From Agelaius tricolor (Eukaryota > Chordata > Aves > Passeriformes > Icteridae), in the NCBI GenBank assembly GCA_023055355.1, contig JALJCS010000001.1, positions 76,921,381-76,985,380 on the forward strand: a stretch of DNA of 64,000 nt, given 5' to 3'. The notes beneath the pieces were generated by a model. The model was given only the letters and a program-made list of their open reading frames with translations, did not search any database and had not been told where the DNA came from. Shown in pieces: positions 23,559 through 36,400 of this stretch. A program made the translations under genes and the position numbers. Position 1 is the first letter of the stretch. Each line of letters opens with the position of its first letter.

Positions 23559-24359
23559 TCTGTTGACCTATTAAGACATTCTATATTTTCATCAAAGTAT
23601 ATTTTTAAAAGTCTGTCATGACTTCAGGCTAGAAGGTACAAATGTCACAGTAGCAGAAGAATTCTTTCACTGTATTTTCAACTAAATATTTCAACTTGTT
23701 TTGAAACTGTGTTTATGCCAGATAACAAAAAAGGACTGAACATCTTGAAATGTTTTCAGTGCACACAGAATACTCTGTAAGGACAGAGTATGCACTTTTA
23801 TTGTTTGCCCTGGCATTCATTTCTCATAGCATTTATTAGGTTTTATGTAACTTTTTAAATAGTCTCACAGTAACTAATATTTGAAAGTTAAAAGAGATGG
23901 TTTCATCCAAATAAAGCAGTACTTTTCAATATTTTTAATTTATGGGACAGTAGTTATTTTCAGGCAAATGACATTTATAGAGCTCCATGTACACAAGACT
24001 CAATATAACACATATTAGTTTTTTCCTTTTGATATCAAAATAAAATCAATAATATAAAAATAATTTACAAAGCGTCAGGGGTATAGAAAATCAAAACTGT
24101 AAATGAAGTTTGTCATTGCCCAGCAGTGGATAGAATTTTTTAGACAGTTATTTAAGAGTTAAGTAAGCAGATTCTTTATGTATTTACTCTATTGTTGACA
24201 AGGATATTACAGTGCTGCTGTTTAGTATATTGTCGTACTTTAGCACAGCTTGCCAGAGTTTGCTGCAATGTAGAATTTCTACTCTTCAAAATAAGTGGAC
24301 TTCAAATTTTAATGACCTATGTCTCCAAACTAGGAGAAAAGGTCAAAGTAAATTAAGTA

Positions 24360-24470
24360 AACAAAAAAACCAAACATCCCCAAAAACACCAAGCAAACAA
24401 TCAAAAAGAAAAACACAAAAACCCAAACCAAACAAAAAACAACCACAACAAAATAAAATCAAAGCAATAC
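24360..24470. repeat. A/C-rich low-complexity tract
   Basis: Almost pure A and C on the plus strand (CCAAAC, CAAAAACACC, AAACCCAAACC). It gives Lys/Gln/Pro/Thr-rich open frames that are artefacts. It is followed at 24494-24514 by AATTT pentamers. Confidence 0.8.
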
Positions 24471-25230
24471 CATAAACAGAATTCCAGTTCTACAAATTTA
24501 ATTTAATTTAATTTTTCTTTTTCTTGAATTTGCCTGCCAGGATGCCAACCTTCAGATACTTGAAAAGTCAGGAAGCATGGAGACATGGATGTATGAAGTG
24601 CCAGGAAACTCCAGAGGGAATTCCTGCAACTGTTTCATTCCCAAGTGTCTGGAAGCAGGTCAGTGAAGAAGTGCCTGTGGGGAGATGCTTCCATGACACC
24701 CAAGGAAAAGCAACAGAAGGCAAATCAACCCACTAATCTGCTTCCAAGCAACTTTCAGCAATATATTGTGTCCTTGTAGGACCCTTAATACTATCACATT
24801 GTAATGCTATGGTGGGAAATAATCAGTAAGTATTGAGTTTTCATGTTTGAAAGCTGAAGGACTTTATGATTTCTTAAGCAAGACACAGGTTCCATCCTTT
24901 TTCCATTATGAGAACTATGAAGTCTTTTACCAGCCATGGAGACATGAAAATACTTATGACTCACATAGATAGTACTGTCTAATCTATAAGTGGTTACTAA
25001 GTTGGACATCCAAACCTAACCTTGAAGACACAATGCTCACATTTCACACATGGAAAGAACGAGGTAAAGGTGTGGAATTCTGCTTATGCTTCCCTTGCAT
25101 CATTTATTGCCCTTTCACTTGAAATAGTTATGAATAAGCCATGACTGGACAGGTGAATGCCAAGATGTCTTGGTGATATTTGAGAATCTGTTGAGTTCAA
25201 AAATTACCATGTATTATTCACTGTTAAAAA

Positions 25231-25278
25231 AACAAACTAAACCAAATCAAACCAAACCAAACCAAACCAAACCAAAAC
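25231..25278. repeat. (AAACC)n microsatellite
   Basis: About nine pentamers of AAACC with slight variation (AACAAACT, AAATC at the start). It is a pure plus-strand A/C repeat. Confidence 0.9.
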
Positions 25279-26069
25279 ACCAACTAATACAGAAAGATTG
25301 TATCCAGGAAAAACAAAAAAGCAAAGTGAAAATGCAATATTTTAAGTACTGCTTATGACCTAAAATACTGCATCGTGAAATATTTTGCCCTCAGTGAAGC
25401 AAGTTAAGAGTTAGAGCAATCTCTCATTTGACTCCTAATCTCCGGATTGCTGACAAGGTCAAGCATGCTCACTAGCTCAGATTTCCAAAATCATTGAGAA
25501 GTGGAAGATATTTTTATGGTGGACACATTCATTGGCACATTTGCAATGTGGAAAGAGGTAAATGCAGCTCTAATCATGAAACATTGCATCAGACTGTAGA
25601 GACATTGGGACCTGGAGTCAAAGCAGGGGGCAGCAAGGAAAAAGGGCTTCAGGTTATTTGCAGCACTGTATGACATGGGCAGACATTTCACCTTGCTAAT
25701 ATTTTTAGAAAACATATAAGATGATATTGCACAGCATGGAAATGGTGTAGTGCAGAAGCCAGTGGCCTGGATCTTTAAATTAGAATCAATAATTAATTTC
25801 CAAGAATGAAGGTCTGATTCTATCTCACCTAACTGCACAGTTTTAAAATAGTGCTTATTAAGCATTGTAATTTCTTACAGATTACCCCTTAAAATGGAAA
25901 AAGAGGAAATATTTCAGCTACCATCTGGATATTACCTCCCTGCTTCTACAAGCATAGGATTTTCTTAATTTAGGATGCTAATTGAGCTTTTTCATGAGAG
26001 AGTGCAATGCTGGGTAAATTAATCCACATCTATGCTTCCACTATGAAACTCATACCCATATATCACACA

Positions 26070-26410
26070 GCTACCTATGTTTCAATTTGACTCAATTGGA
26101 CAGCAGACAGAAACAGAGAGTGTCTCAGAAGAGAGGGCTGTTCAAAACCATCAGGGGTTATGTGAGACCTGGCAGCTGATGAAGGAGAATGAACCCACCC
26201 TGGAGGAGATGGCGACAGTGCCGCCGGCACATAAAGACGAGACCATGTTGGTGCTTTCAGCTTGGGAAGGCTCAAGCCCATGTACTCTCCTTCCTGGTAG
26301 AATGCTCCATCCATCAGGGTGCAGAAAGGACAGGGGGACTGGGGAAAGGGGCCTTTGCCCAGATTCTCAAGGCTTGGAGTCAACAGAAAGCTAAGCCAGG
26401 AAAAGCTTGA
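26070..26410. other. GC-richer patch open on both strands, unassigned
   Basis: This stretch is visibly richer in G, C and CpG than its neighbours (for example GATGGCGACAGTGCCGCCGG near 26207-26226). It is open for about 100 codons on the plus strand (26077-26394) and on the minus strand (26075-26383). I recognise neither product, nor a repeat family. There is no clear splice acceptor/donor pair or polyadenylation context. It could be an old repeat, a decayed retrocopy or chance. Confidence 0.3.
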
Positions 26411-28724
26411 TGTCAGGAAAGCAAAACCAAACCAGAGACTCTGTACCTAAGATGCTGCACTGCAGCTCCTTCGGAGGGAAAGGGTTTCTCCTTCCTCCAG
26501 AATTTAGTATTTTATTAATTAAACCAGAGTCCAAAACAGACCTGCAATGCAGAATTATGCTAATAGCATAGAGATACAGGGACCTCCTCCTACTTTTGGT
26601 ATGCAAAAGCCATTTTTCAGTACTCTCAAACCACAGAGACCTGAGTTCTGAGAAACTGAAGACTAGCAGAAATTGCCAGCAGTATGCCTTAATTTTCATT
26701 TACATTTCCTTCACTCCAGAAATAAAGGGAATTTAAAAGTGATAAATGGTTGCAATATATGAGGGTCTGATTTTATTTTCTGGAATTCTCTTTGTTCTGT
26801 AGAATATTGTGAGAAAAATTACAATTATACAGGCTTTAAACCTTGTCTGCAGTGAACAGCCTTTTTGAATATTAATAAGAACACACACACAAAATAAAAT
26901 TTCAGGCAGAAGTTACAACTGGGCTAAAATAAAATAACAAAACAATTCTTTTGCTACCAACAATGAACAAGCTGATGATCTGCCATGGCTTATAATAAAT
27001 AAATTGAATAACCAAATGTAATAAATTACTTATTTTGGAAACATTATTTAGAAATAAATAGAAAACACAGGCATATAAGATTATGTTATAAAAAGTGATA
27101 TATTACCCCTACCAGAAAAAAAATGAACTATGAGAAAGAGTTTACTGAAAAAGAAACAGGTTCAGAAGGTAAACACTGTGACATTGAATCAGGACAGCAA
27201 TGGCACATTTCACAGAGCAGCAAACTTGCTTGTTAAGCAGGTTAATGCAGCTCATGTAGTCTCTTTGCTTCTCCTGTGCATACAGATACAGCCTGGGATT
27301 CCAAGCTGCAGTTTGGTGAAACTACAAAGAGTATCAATTTCATGGAGCAGCTGAAGAGAACCCTGGGGTTACGTTTCCTGTCAGAATTGCTGAAATTACT
27401 TTTTTTGTGAAATTTCATAAATTTTCATTTCAGTCTGATTTGGACTGGACAAGAAATCCTTCTTTCTTGCCAGTTATAACCTGTGAGGGCATTCTGGAAT
27501 ACATCTGTATTTTCTTTGCTTTTTACCATTAGAGATAACTTAGGATTTTGAAGCATATGAAAGATAATGCAGGTTTAACAGAATATTCCCATGCCATTTA
27601 CTGAATGATATCCTGTAAAAGATTTGATGTATCATAGAGATACTGTGCAGTCTGATATATTTATTTTATTTATACAATGTTGTACAAGGATTTTGTTAAT
27701 TCTTGTCTACTGTGGATAAGCACAAAGGTAGTTTGGGCATCTGTATTTTAATGTTGACATGATTACATGTGAGTACAGTGAATGAAGTCAAGGAAAAAAT
27801 GTTGTTGATATTAAACAAAAGAGAAATTCCTCTAGCAACATCTGGGATAAAGTGAAGATTGCAGAACTTAGAGCTGCCCATGGTCATATTGAATTTTTAT
27901 TATGTCTGCTAAACACACTTCATCACCCCATAGTGAAGTTTGTGAATGCTCTGCAGAATTGCTATAGAAATAGTTATACATTTGCCAGCACAATTCACAA
28001 AGCCAAAGATCTAAACCCAACAGAGACCCCCCCACACCATGACTATCATCTTCAGCAACTCATTCTAATACAGACAACCAGATATTTTTTATTACTTCAT
28101 GTTGCTTTAATAATGCAGATTCATATCCCCAAAGATGTCAATAGCTGCAGTGAAACTTGGTTTTCCAGAGCACACTCATTATATTTTGCAATGTTAAGAG
28201 CTACTTCACTGGCTTTGGGCCAGTAAGTTGTGTTCTTTTAGGGAATATTCCATTCTCCTGATTTCTTTCTTTTTTATTTCTGAGCCATTTTTGTAAGCAT
28301 GAAGTTTTTAAAAATAGTACTATACCAAGAAATTGAAAGAAAAAATAAAAGCATCTTGGAGGGAAAGATAAATATTTCATGTGATGAAAACATATTGCAT
28401 TTCGAATCAAGACTCTTGGCTTTGAAAAAAGACCCTGAAAATAAACCTGAAAGAAGTATTTTTCAGTGTAAATCTAGGCACTTTATTGGTGTTATCAAAA
28501 TAATTTTTCCATGGTCCTTGGTTGATGAGCTAATTTAATTCTTTCTAGGGAACAGCAAACAATACAGTAGAAAGGAAGGATGGAGAGGGATAAAATTCAG
28601 AGATGCAAACCATGGTGTGCATAATGCTTCATACTTTGATGGCTTGTGTTCCTTGGCACTTCTGTCACGAGAGCAAACCTGAATCTCCCAGTCAACACTG
28701 GAGAGAGGTTGCTCGTTTTACATA

Positions 28725-29150
28725 TCATAGAATCAAAAAATGATTTGTGTTGAAAAGAACATTAAAGACCATCTAATTCCAAGCCCCCACCATGGGCAGG
28801 GACACCTTCCACTAAACCAGGTTACTGAGAGCACCATCCTGCCCGGCCTTGAACAATTCCAGGGATGAGGCATCCACAGCTGCAGGCAACCTGTTCCAGT
28901 GCCTCAGCACTCTCACCATAAAGAATTTCTTCCCAACATCTAACCTGAACCTTCCCTCTTTCAATTTAAAAATATTATTCCTTGTCCTATCATTGTCCGC
29001 CCATATAAAAGGTCTCTCTCCAGGCTTCCTTTAGGTAGTGGAAGGAATAAAGTGTCCCCAGAGACTTCTCTTCTCCAGGCTGAGCAAGCTCAACTCTCTC
29101 AGCCTATCTTCATAGGAGATGCCCTCAGAAAAACTCCTTGGAAGAAAAAC
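28725..29150 (-). mobile_element. CR1 LINE 3' fragment with tail
   Basis: Starts on the plus strand with TCATAGAATC, the reverse complement of the CR1 tail. It continues with AAGACCATCTAATTCCAAGC, CCACCATGGGCAGGGACACC, CTTGAACAATTCCAGGGATG, AACCTGTTCCAGTGCCTCAG, AAAGAATTTCTTCCCAACAT, CTTCTCTTCTCCAGGCTGAG and TCATAGGAGATGCCC. It is the 3' untranslated part of a 5'-truncated copy, moderately preserved. The 5' edge near 29150 is approximate. No coding sequence is included. Confidence 0.95.
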
Positions 29151-31750
29151 CCCAGAGGCATTGCAAGGGTCACTAGCTAATATTGGCAGTTAATATTGAA
29201 GAGCCAGTCTGCTCCAATGAATCTGCTCCAGACCAACTCTTAAACTTTTGGGCCCCACTGCACCCAGAAAAAACAGATTTATCATACTTCTGCATGGGAG
29301 GTGACAACAACACAGAGGAGGAGCCTCACATTGTTATTCTTTCCCTTACTCACATCAGTGGAGATGGAGAGCCTTTGAGGTGACTGAAGGTGCTGGGAGG
29401 CATCATATTCTTCACACACTGAGGAAGGACAGAACTCCTAGGAGTCCTACCTGCTGGGTGGGTTTACTTGGGAGGTGGTCTTTAACATTAAAATGGGATA
29501 GTCAAGGCTGGAGGTGCTTCTGCAAAAAAATAACTGTATTAAAAGAACAAGAACTAGTAGCAATTGTAGTCAGTGATGTAACATTTTCATAGTGTAGTCA
29601 GTTTTCTCCCCATTTTTCATAAAACATGATAAAATTCCCTTTTTTTAATTTGTGTGTGTGAAAAATAACAAACCTGTTGAAGTCTAGTTGTGTACCTTAA
29701 GTCTGGGGGCTGGGAAACATTTGGATGTTAGCAAGTAGCTTAGGGGTAAGCTAACAAAAAGTTTCCTAAAATAATCTGTTGCTTGATTTCTTCAGCAGCT
29801 ACTCATAGTCCAGGAGGCAGTTTTGTGCAGTGTCTGCTCAGCAATGCACAGACCTATTCCCATGTGTTACATAGAAAGCAGTTTCTCCCTGCTCTTAAGC
29901 ATACAGTGTTCTTAGGTAATCTTCTGGTGGCTACAGAGCAGGACTAGGAGCAAGTATGATAAGTCACAGTGCTCTTTTTAGGTGGAAGAAGGAAAAGATT
30001 AGAGCCAGGCTTCCTGAGGAGAGAGATGGGCTGGCACACAATGTCACAGGAGCTCTGAGAATCATCCCTAAGTGCCTTCATGCAGAACCAGCCTCTTTTC
30101 TGTACACTTGGCACATTTACAAATGCCACCATTTATACACAGCTCTTTAGCTTCCTAAACTAAACTCCCTGCTCTAACTTAGGAGCCAATGCCATTGTAA
30201 ATATTTGACAGCATCTCTCCAAGCCTTCAGCAGCCTCCAGGAGAATTCAGGCACTCCACACATCCAGCCCCAGGGATGCATCTGTGCTGCTGCACTTGCA
30301 TTGAGCCTTTTGTCACTGACTGGCTGAAATGAACACTGGCCTCATTAACTGTATTGATCATTGACAGATAATTTGTGAATGTTTCCAGCTGTCCCCACAC
30401 ATATCTGTAATGCCACATGAAATGCTTTAGGATGTGAAACCTCTCTGGGTGGGACTCACATATATAACACAGGATTTATGGGAAATCAGCTGGAAGCCAG
30501 GTGAGCTTTCTGATACAGAGCAAGTGACGATATGACTGTACACAGGGTGCCCGGTAATACTTCCAGGTCAATTCACAAGGAGCTAAACCCTACAAGACAT
30601 GGCAAGAAAAAAGCCAATATTATTATTCATATAGCTTTTTTCATGGTAATTGAAAAATTAGACTTTCATCTACAGTGTCTACAAGCATCCTCATTTTAGA
30701 TGCATAGTTTGCTACCAAAGACTGGTACTTCTGAGTAGCAATGAATTTTTGTCAGGAACTACATGGTCTCCTATTTGAAATTTTTATTCCACTTTGATAT
30801 TAATATGAAGGAATTCTGTCTAAATATATATTTCAAAGTTTCTAGTATGGTTTATTCCGAATAGAAAAATTAATGAGATCAGCAGTACATACTGCAGGAT
30901 GGAAAATCTTTAACTGAAATGAAGGTTGGTATTTTGTGTTTGAGAAAATCTCTGACTGACTCCTTTTGTATATGTCAAGATTGCCAGAAAAACTTTTGGT
31001 CAAAAACTCTGGATAAAATCCTGCTCACAGCATTGTATAAAAAAGGTAATACTCACTTAAACCCTCTTTCTTCTGTTGTTCACTTACAGTTTGCCTAGAG
31101 GTCTGATCTCAAATTATTTGGTTGTTTGCATTTTGAACAGATTAATCTATTATGAAGGCGGGTGTGTTTATTTACTTTGAACTAACATGCGTTGTTCAGA
31201 TAAATTGAGCTGTTTTCCCATTTAACATTTTAGGATTTTTGGTTTAGTGTTCTCAGAGCCCTCCAGGCAATGGAACAAATTGGTGGAAAGTAAATTATTA
31301 ACGTACATTCAGTCAGGCATATATAATCAGCCCAATTTAAAGTCATTATGTCTTATATAAACAAGTACTGTATATATTTAAATATTTATCATAATAATTT
31401 TTAGAGTGGCTGGGATGCAGAATACCCAAACTCTTTAAAGAGGTTCTGAAATGTTATGTACCACTTCAGCAGCTGTAAGCACAAGATCTCTACAAAGGGA
31501 AGAGTGAATAGGCGGAGAAACAATATGCTCATGGTGAATTGGGTTGTGGTGGCTAAAAAAGGGCATAGTCATCTGTTGTGAAGATGAGACTCAAAATTTT
31601 ATTCCTCTTTGGGCATTTGATTTCTAATTTGAAGTTTATTAATGACTTTTTCCAAAATGAGGTTAATGACTGGGTGAGAAGTTAGAGAGGATGTAGAGCT
31701 TCCTCCTCTTTTGGTAAAATTTACTTTTGACTTTTGGCTAACACTGTGTC
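29151..31750. other. Unique non-coding stretch
   Basis: No recognised gene, RNA or repeat longer than a few units. Open frames are under 75 codons and have no supporting splice or start context. A short GT run lies near 29652-29661. Confidence 0.6.
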
Positions 31751-32316
<566 letters not shown>

Positions 32317-32596
32317 TTGGCAGAAATTTCTCATTGATATATTCCAGGGAAGCATATCAGTTCCAATTCTTTTTCCTTAGAAAGATATTGCAAGGAAACA
32401 TGAATACAGTTGTATGGCTATAACTACTTTTTGAGGTCTTCTTCAGAACCATATTTTTCAGAAGAGGTTTAAACCTATAGTAGAAAGAATTTTATTCCAA
32501 TAATATCTTCCAAAGAAGGAAATCAAAGAAGAACCAACATCTTCCAAAGAAGGAAACCAAAGTTAACAGAAGATATAATAAGTCAATTCTGGAATC
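32317..32596. other. Short spacer with a 24-bp duplication
   Basis: Between the microsatellite and a CR1 copy. It contains two copies of ATCTTCCAAAGAAGGAAA(T/C)CAAAG at 32505-32528 and 32539-32562, differing at one base. Nothing else is recognised. Confidence 0.7.
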
Positions 32597-33405
32597 TCAC
32601 AGAATCACAGAATATTCAGAGCTGGAACAGCACCATCAGGATCATCAAGTCTAACTCCTGGCTCTGTGCAGGATATTCCAAGAATCAACCATGTGCCTTA
32701 GAGTGCTGTCCAAACTTCTTGAATTCTGCCAGACTTGGTGCTGCGACCATTTCTCTGGGATCCTATTCCAGTGTTTTTTTCTGGTGTCTAACTTAAACCT
32801 CCTGTGACACAACTTCAGGCCATTCCCTCAGGTGCTGTGTCACCATCACCACAGAGCAGAGATCAGTGCCTGCCCCTCCTCTTCCCCTCCCAAGGAAGCT
32901 GTAACTGCAGTGAGCTCTGCCCTCAGCCTCCTCCAGGCTGGACAGACCAAGTGACCTCAGTCACTCCTCACACGGCTTCCCCTCAGGGCCCTTCACCATC
33001 TTTGTTGCCTTCCTTGGACACTCTGCAATAGTTTCATGCCCTTCTTACATTGTGGCACCCAAAGCTGCCCCCAGCACAGGAGGTGAGGCTGCCCCAGTGC
33101 AGAGCAGAGCAGGACAATCCCCTCCCTTGCCCAGCTGGCCATGCTGTCCCTGATGCCCCCAGGACAGGCATGGCCCTCCTGGCTGCCAGGGCACTGCTGG
33201 CTCGTGTTCCATTTGCCATCAACCAGGACCCCCAGGTCCCTTTCCCCAGCACTGCTCTCCAGGCTCTCATTGCCCACCCTGTGCACACAGCCAGGGTTAC
33301 CCTGTGCCAGGTGCTTCCCCTTGTGAAACTCCATAGGATTGGTGAATGCTCATCTCTCTGATTTGTCCAGGTCTCTTTGAAAGGCCTTTCTGCCTCTTCT
33401 ATTTC
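32597..33405 (-). mobile_element. CR1 LINE, long 3' fragment
   Basis: The plus strand begins TCACAGAATCACAGAAT, the reverse complement of a CR1 tail, then runs through most of the CR1 3' untranslated region: CTGGAACAGCACCATCAGGA, CAGCCTCCTCCAGGCTGGAC, GTTGCCTTCCTTGGACACTC, CTGCCCCAGTGCAGAGCAGA, CCATCAACCAGGACCCCCAG, CCTGTGCCAGGTGCTTCCCC and GATTTGTCCAGGTCTCTTTG. Read on the minus strand, these occur in the expected upstream-to-downstream order. It is one of the better-kept copies in the window. The several 60-110 codon open frames on both strands come from this GC-rich repeat and have no known product. Confidence 0.95.
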
Positions 33406-36400
33406 TCTCTAAAATTCACTAATTCAAAAGTGCTTCTGAAAATGTTAGTCAAATTTTAATTTTCATATTTCAACTTTAAAACTGAAAGAGAAATAACAAA
33501 TCTTTGGTTTGTGGTTTGGGTGAATCTGTCTTTGATCCCTCTTTTCCCTACCATTTTGATTTCTGTTTTCTCTACCTGGGTTTTCTCCTAAACAAAGGAC
33601 AAAAATGAAAGCAAGAAAAGGAAATTCATAGCAAATTTGGAAGTAATATTAATACTTTTCAAACTGACAAAAAGATGAAAATTTTTGAAGCAGAATATCT
33701 GATTTATAAAATTATTTCTTCAATAAATATATAGGGTTTAGGCTTTTTCTTTTTTGTTTTTTTCCTACAATCATTTGCCTCTCTTGAAATAGCTGAGAGC
33801 TTACTATTTAGATTACTTACTATTAGATTTTGTGTTAAGAGTATTATTTAAATACTCGTAACACAAAATCTAACAGAGAAACAGAATGAGAAATCATTAT
33901 TCAATATAAGTTTTTATACTGGTCACAAAATAAAGCTTTAAAAGCCTTCTTTCAAAATGTCTATAAACCTCAGAAAGACAGATATTCATGGAATATTGAT
34001 AATATCTCTGAAACCATAAGTTTCACTCATGGTGTAAAGCAGGATATCAAAAAGATTTTATGCTAAAGTATAAAATAGTAAAAACTGCTGTGAATCCTCA
34101 GATGCATGGGACATTGCTAACCTGAAGGAACTGAAAGGCTGACAAAGCTTCAACAGCTCTCCTTTGTCTTCCAAGTGTTATTAAAGAGCTGTAGCAAATG
34201 ACATGATTAAATAAATCCAAAGCACATCAGAAGAAAGACCTCTAAAACTCAGGATATGATTATGTTTTGTCTTGGATGACTTTGCTCAGTCAATAACATC
34301 AAAGCTTTTAGAGCTGAAATGTGGCATCAGCTAATCAAAATATTGGCAAGCTCTCAGACCGAAGTATCAGCTTTATATGGAAATCATAGAAAAGTATAAT
34401 TATTAAAAGACATTTTTGAAGATGTTAATGATAATAATATTCTTATATGTCTGTTCTTTTTAATGAAACATGGCATACATTTATTTAACTGTCTTCACAG
34501 TTTAGTTGGGATTGTGTGGTAGCACCTGCATGTTGGAACTCTTGTACTTTCTCTTCCCTGTATTTTCATATACAGGTACTTGATTTTAACATTCAACTAC
34601 ACTATTTTTATTGTAAGTAATTATTAGTAACTATTATCCAAAATTAAGAAAATATTTTATAATCATTTAAGACAGCATCAGCAAACCATACTCGAGTGAA
34701 ATTCTAAATTCCTTCCCATGCTCATCTTCGTACCATTTTCCTGTTAAAAAAGAATACAACTTGACAGTTTTGACACAATATGTGTGAAGTCAGTTTATGC
34801 ATTACAGGATATAAAAGAAGTAATATTTTAAGAAAGAAAAAACTAAGCTGGATTTAGATTTCTTGCTATAAGTAAAAAAATACACATCCTTGAGATTTCC
34901 AAATGCTTTTGAAGGCTACTCCCACCTGAAAGGTCTAAGAATTCTTTTTCTAGGATGGCAAAGCCTTTCCATGGGGTAGCCCTGGAACAAGACTTAAGAC
35001 ATTTGTTTTAGCTACCTCCTTAATCTTTTAGAAATTCTCCTCCTTCTATAGAAAAGTCCCAAATGATGTGCCTTAGACTTGGTTAGGTGAAATTACTTTA
35101 TTTAGTGCTTTTCATTTTTATGGTGTTTTGCTGAATTTTTAAAGCCAAGTAAAGATGGCCTTGAGATATAGGTGACAGTATTATTTCCTTTGCAAAATAA
35201 ATAAGCAGCATTACTAAGGTTTGGCCCATATTAGGAACTAAATGGTTGTAGTGACTGACAGTTTATGGAAAGGGAATTCTAAACATCACTTATATTTTTG
35301 GTGGATGCCTTGTCTAATTCCAAATGTGCATGTAAGCACATTTTAAATTCATGTTTCAGTGATGATAAAAATCATGTTGTGATATTTATAGGAGAGTGTT
35401 TATAAAACCTAAAAAGCTTTATTAATATTTCCTTGGTCAAGAAGAGTTAAAAAAAATCTTATATTCTGTCATACATACAAGAGACTTGACACTTGAAAGG
35501 AGATACTTGGAAAAGAAAATAAAAATTGTTTGTGGAGCCAGACCAGATAACAGGAAAACATAAATGGAGACAGGCTTTGGAGATGTCTTTGAAGTCTCAT
35601 AATGATAAAATTTCCTCATTAGCCTAGAAAGCTCAACTTGAGCAAGTAAACAAAAGCTGTCAATGATGACCATATCTCTCTACCAACAGTACAAAGACTT
35701 TGAACAGTTCTCTCAGGAGGACTCTTTGACAAGGCACCAAAAGTTAACATAAATATTAGAGAACTGTGGAGGGTGACAGAGAGGTCACACCCATAATTTT
35801 CGGTAAACTCACAAGTGTTCCAAACTATCCAGAAACCACAGCTCAAAAGCAGAATAAGTGCTAGGTCTGTTTGCTCTCCAAATGAGAGACACATATCACA
35901 TAAGGCCTGGCACTAAACCTTTCAGAGTGAGTAAATCATTTCTGCTACCCCAAGCAGATAATGTGCCTGTGGAATAATAAAAGCAGCTGCAGTTTCTCTC
36001 TTCTAATTTCTGGTTCTTGTTTAACAAAACATGAGAAAGAATTAAATATTAGATTGGCCCAACTGAGTTTCTAATTGCCTTGAGAGTTTGTGCATCAATA
36101 TTTTACCAAGAGAATTATAATCTCAGTCAATTCTCTCAGATTGTTTAGACATGACAGTCAAGATCTTAAAACAAGTCACTCTGGCGAACCTTGCAAAATT
36201 AAACATGACAAAAAAATGAGAAATGCTGCTGAGGGGGAAAATGTAATTTCATAATTTCAAATTTAAAAGTACATTCCATTCCCTTGGACAAAGACAGGTC
36301 TATGGGTCCTTCATGAGTGAAACAAATGACAAGAAAAAATTCTGATGTTGCAAATACTTTGGAAGGCTAAAGAACAATTTAGATTAACCTCAAAAGCTTT

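Larger units (their letters stand above)
18714..28724. other. Long unique AT-rich non-coding stretch
   Basis: Ten kilobases without a recognised element longer than a microsatellite. Contents: an A/C-rich (AAC)n tract at about 19023-19060; a G-run cluster at 19764-19780 with only three runs; a 36-bp tandem duplication at 22421-22492; a palindrome at 22620-22650; a 9-bp triplicate at 23532-23558; an A/C-rich tract at 24360-24470; an AATTT repeat near 24494-24514; an AAACC repeat at 25231-25278; and a GC-richer patch at 26070-26410. No gene can be supported. Confidence 0.6.

Noticed and set aside
32804..33361. Several 60-113 codon frames on both strands
   Set aside because: All overlap the GC-rich CR1 copy at 32597-33405.
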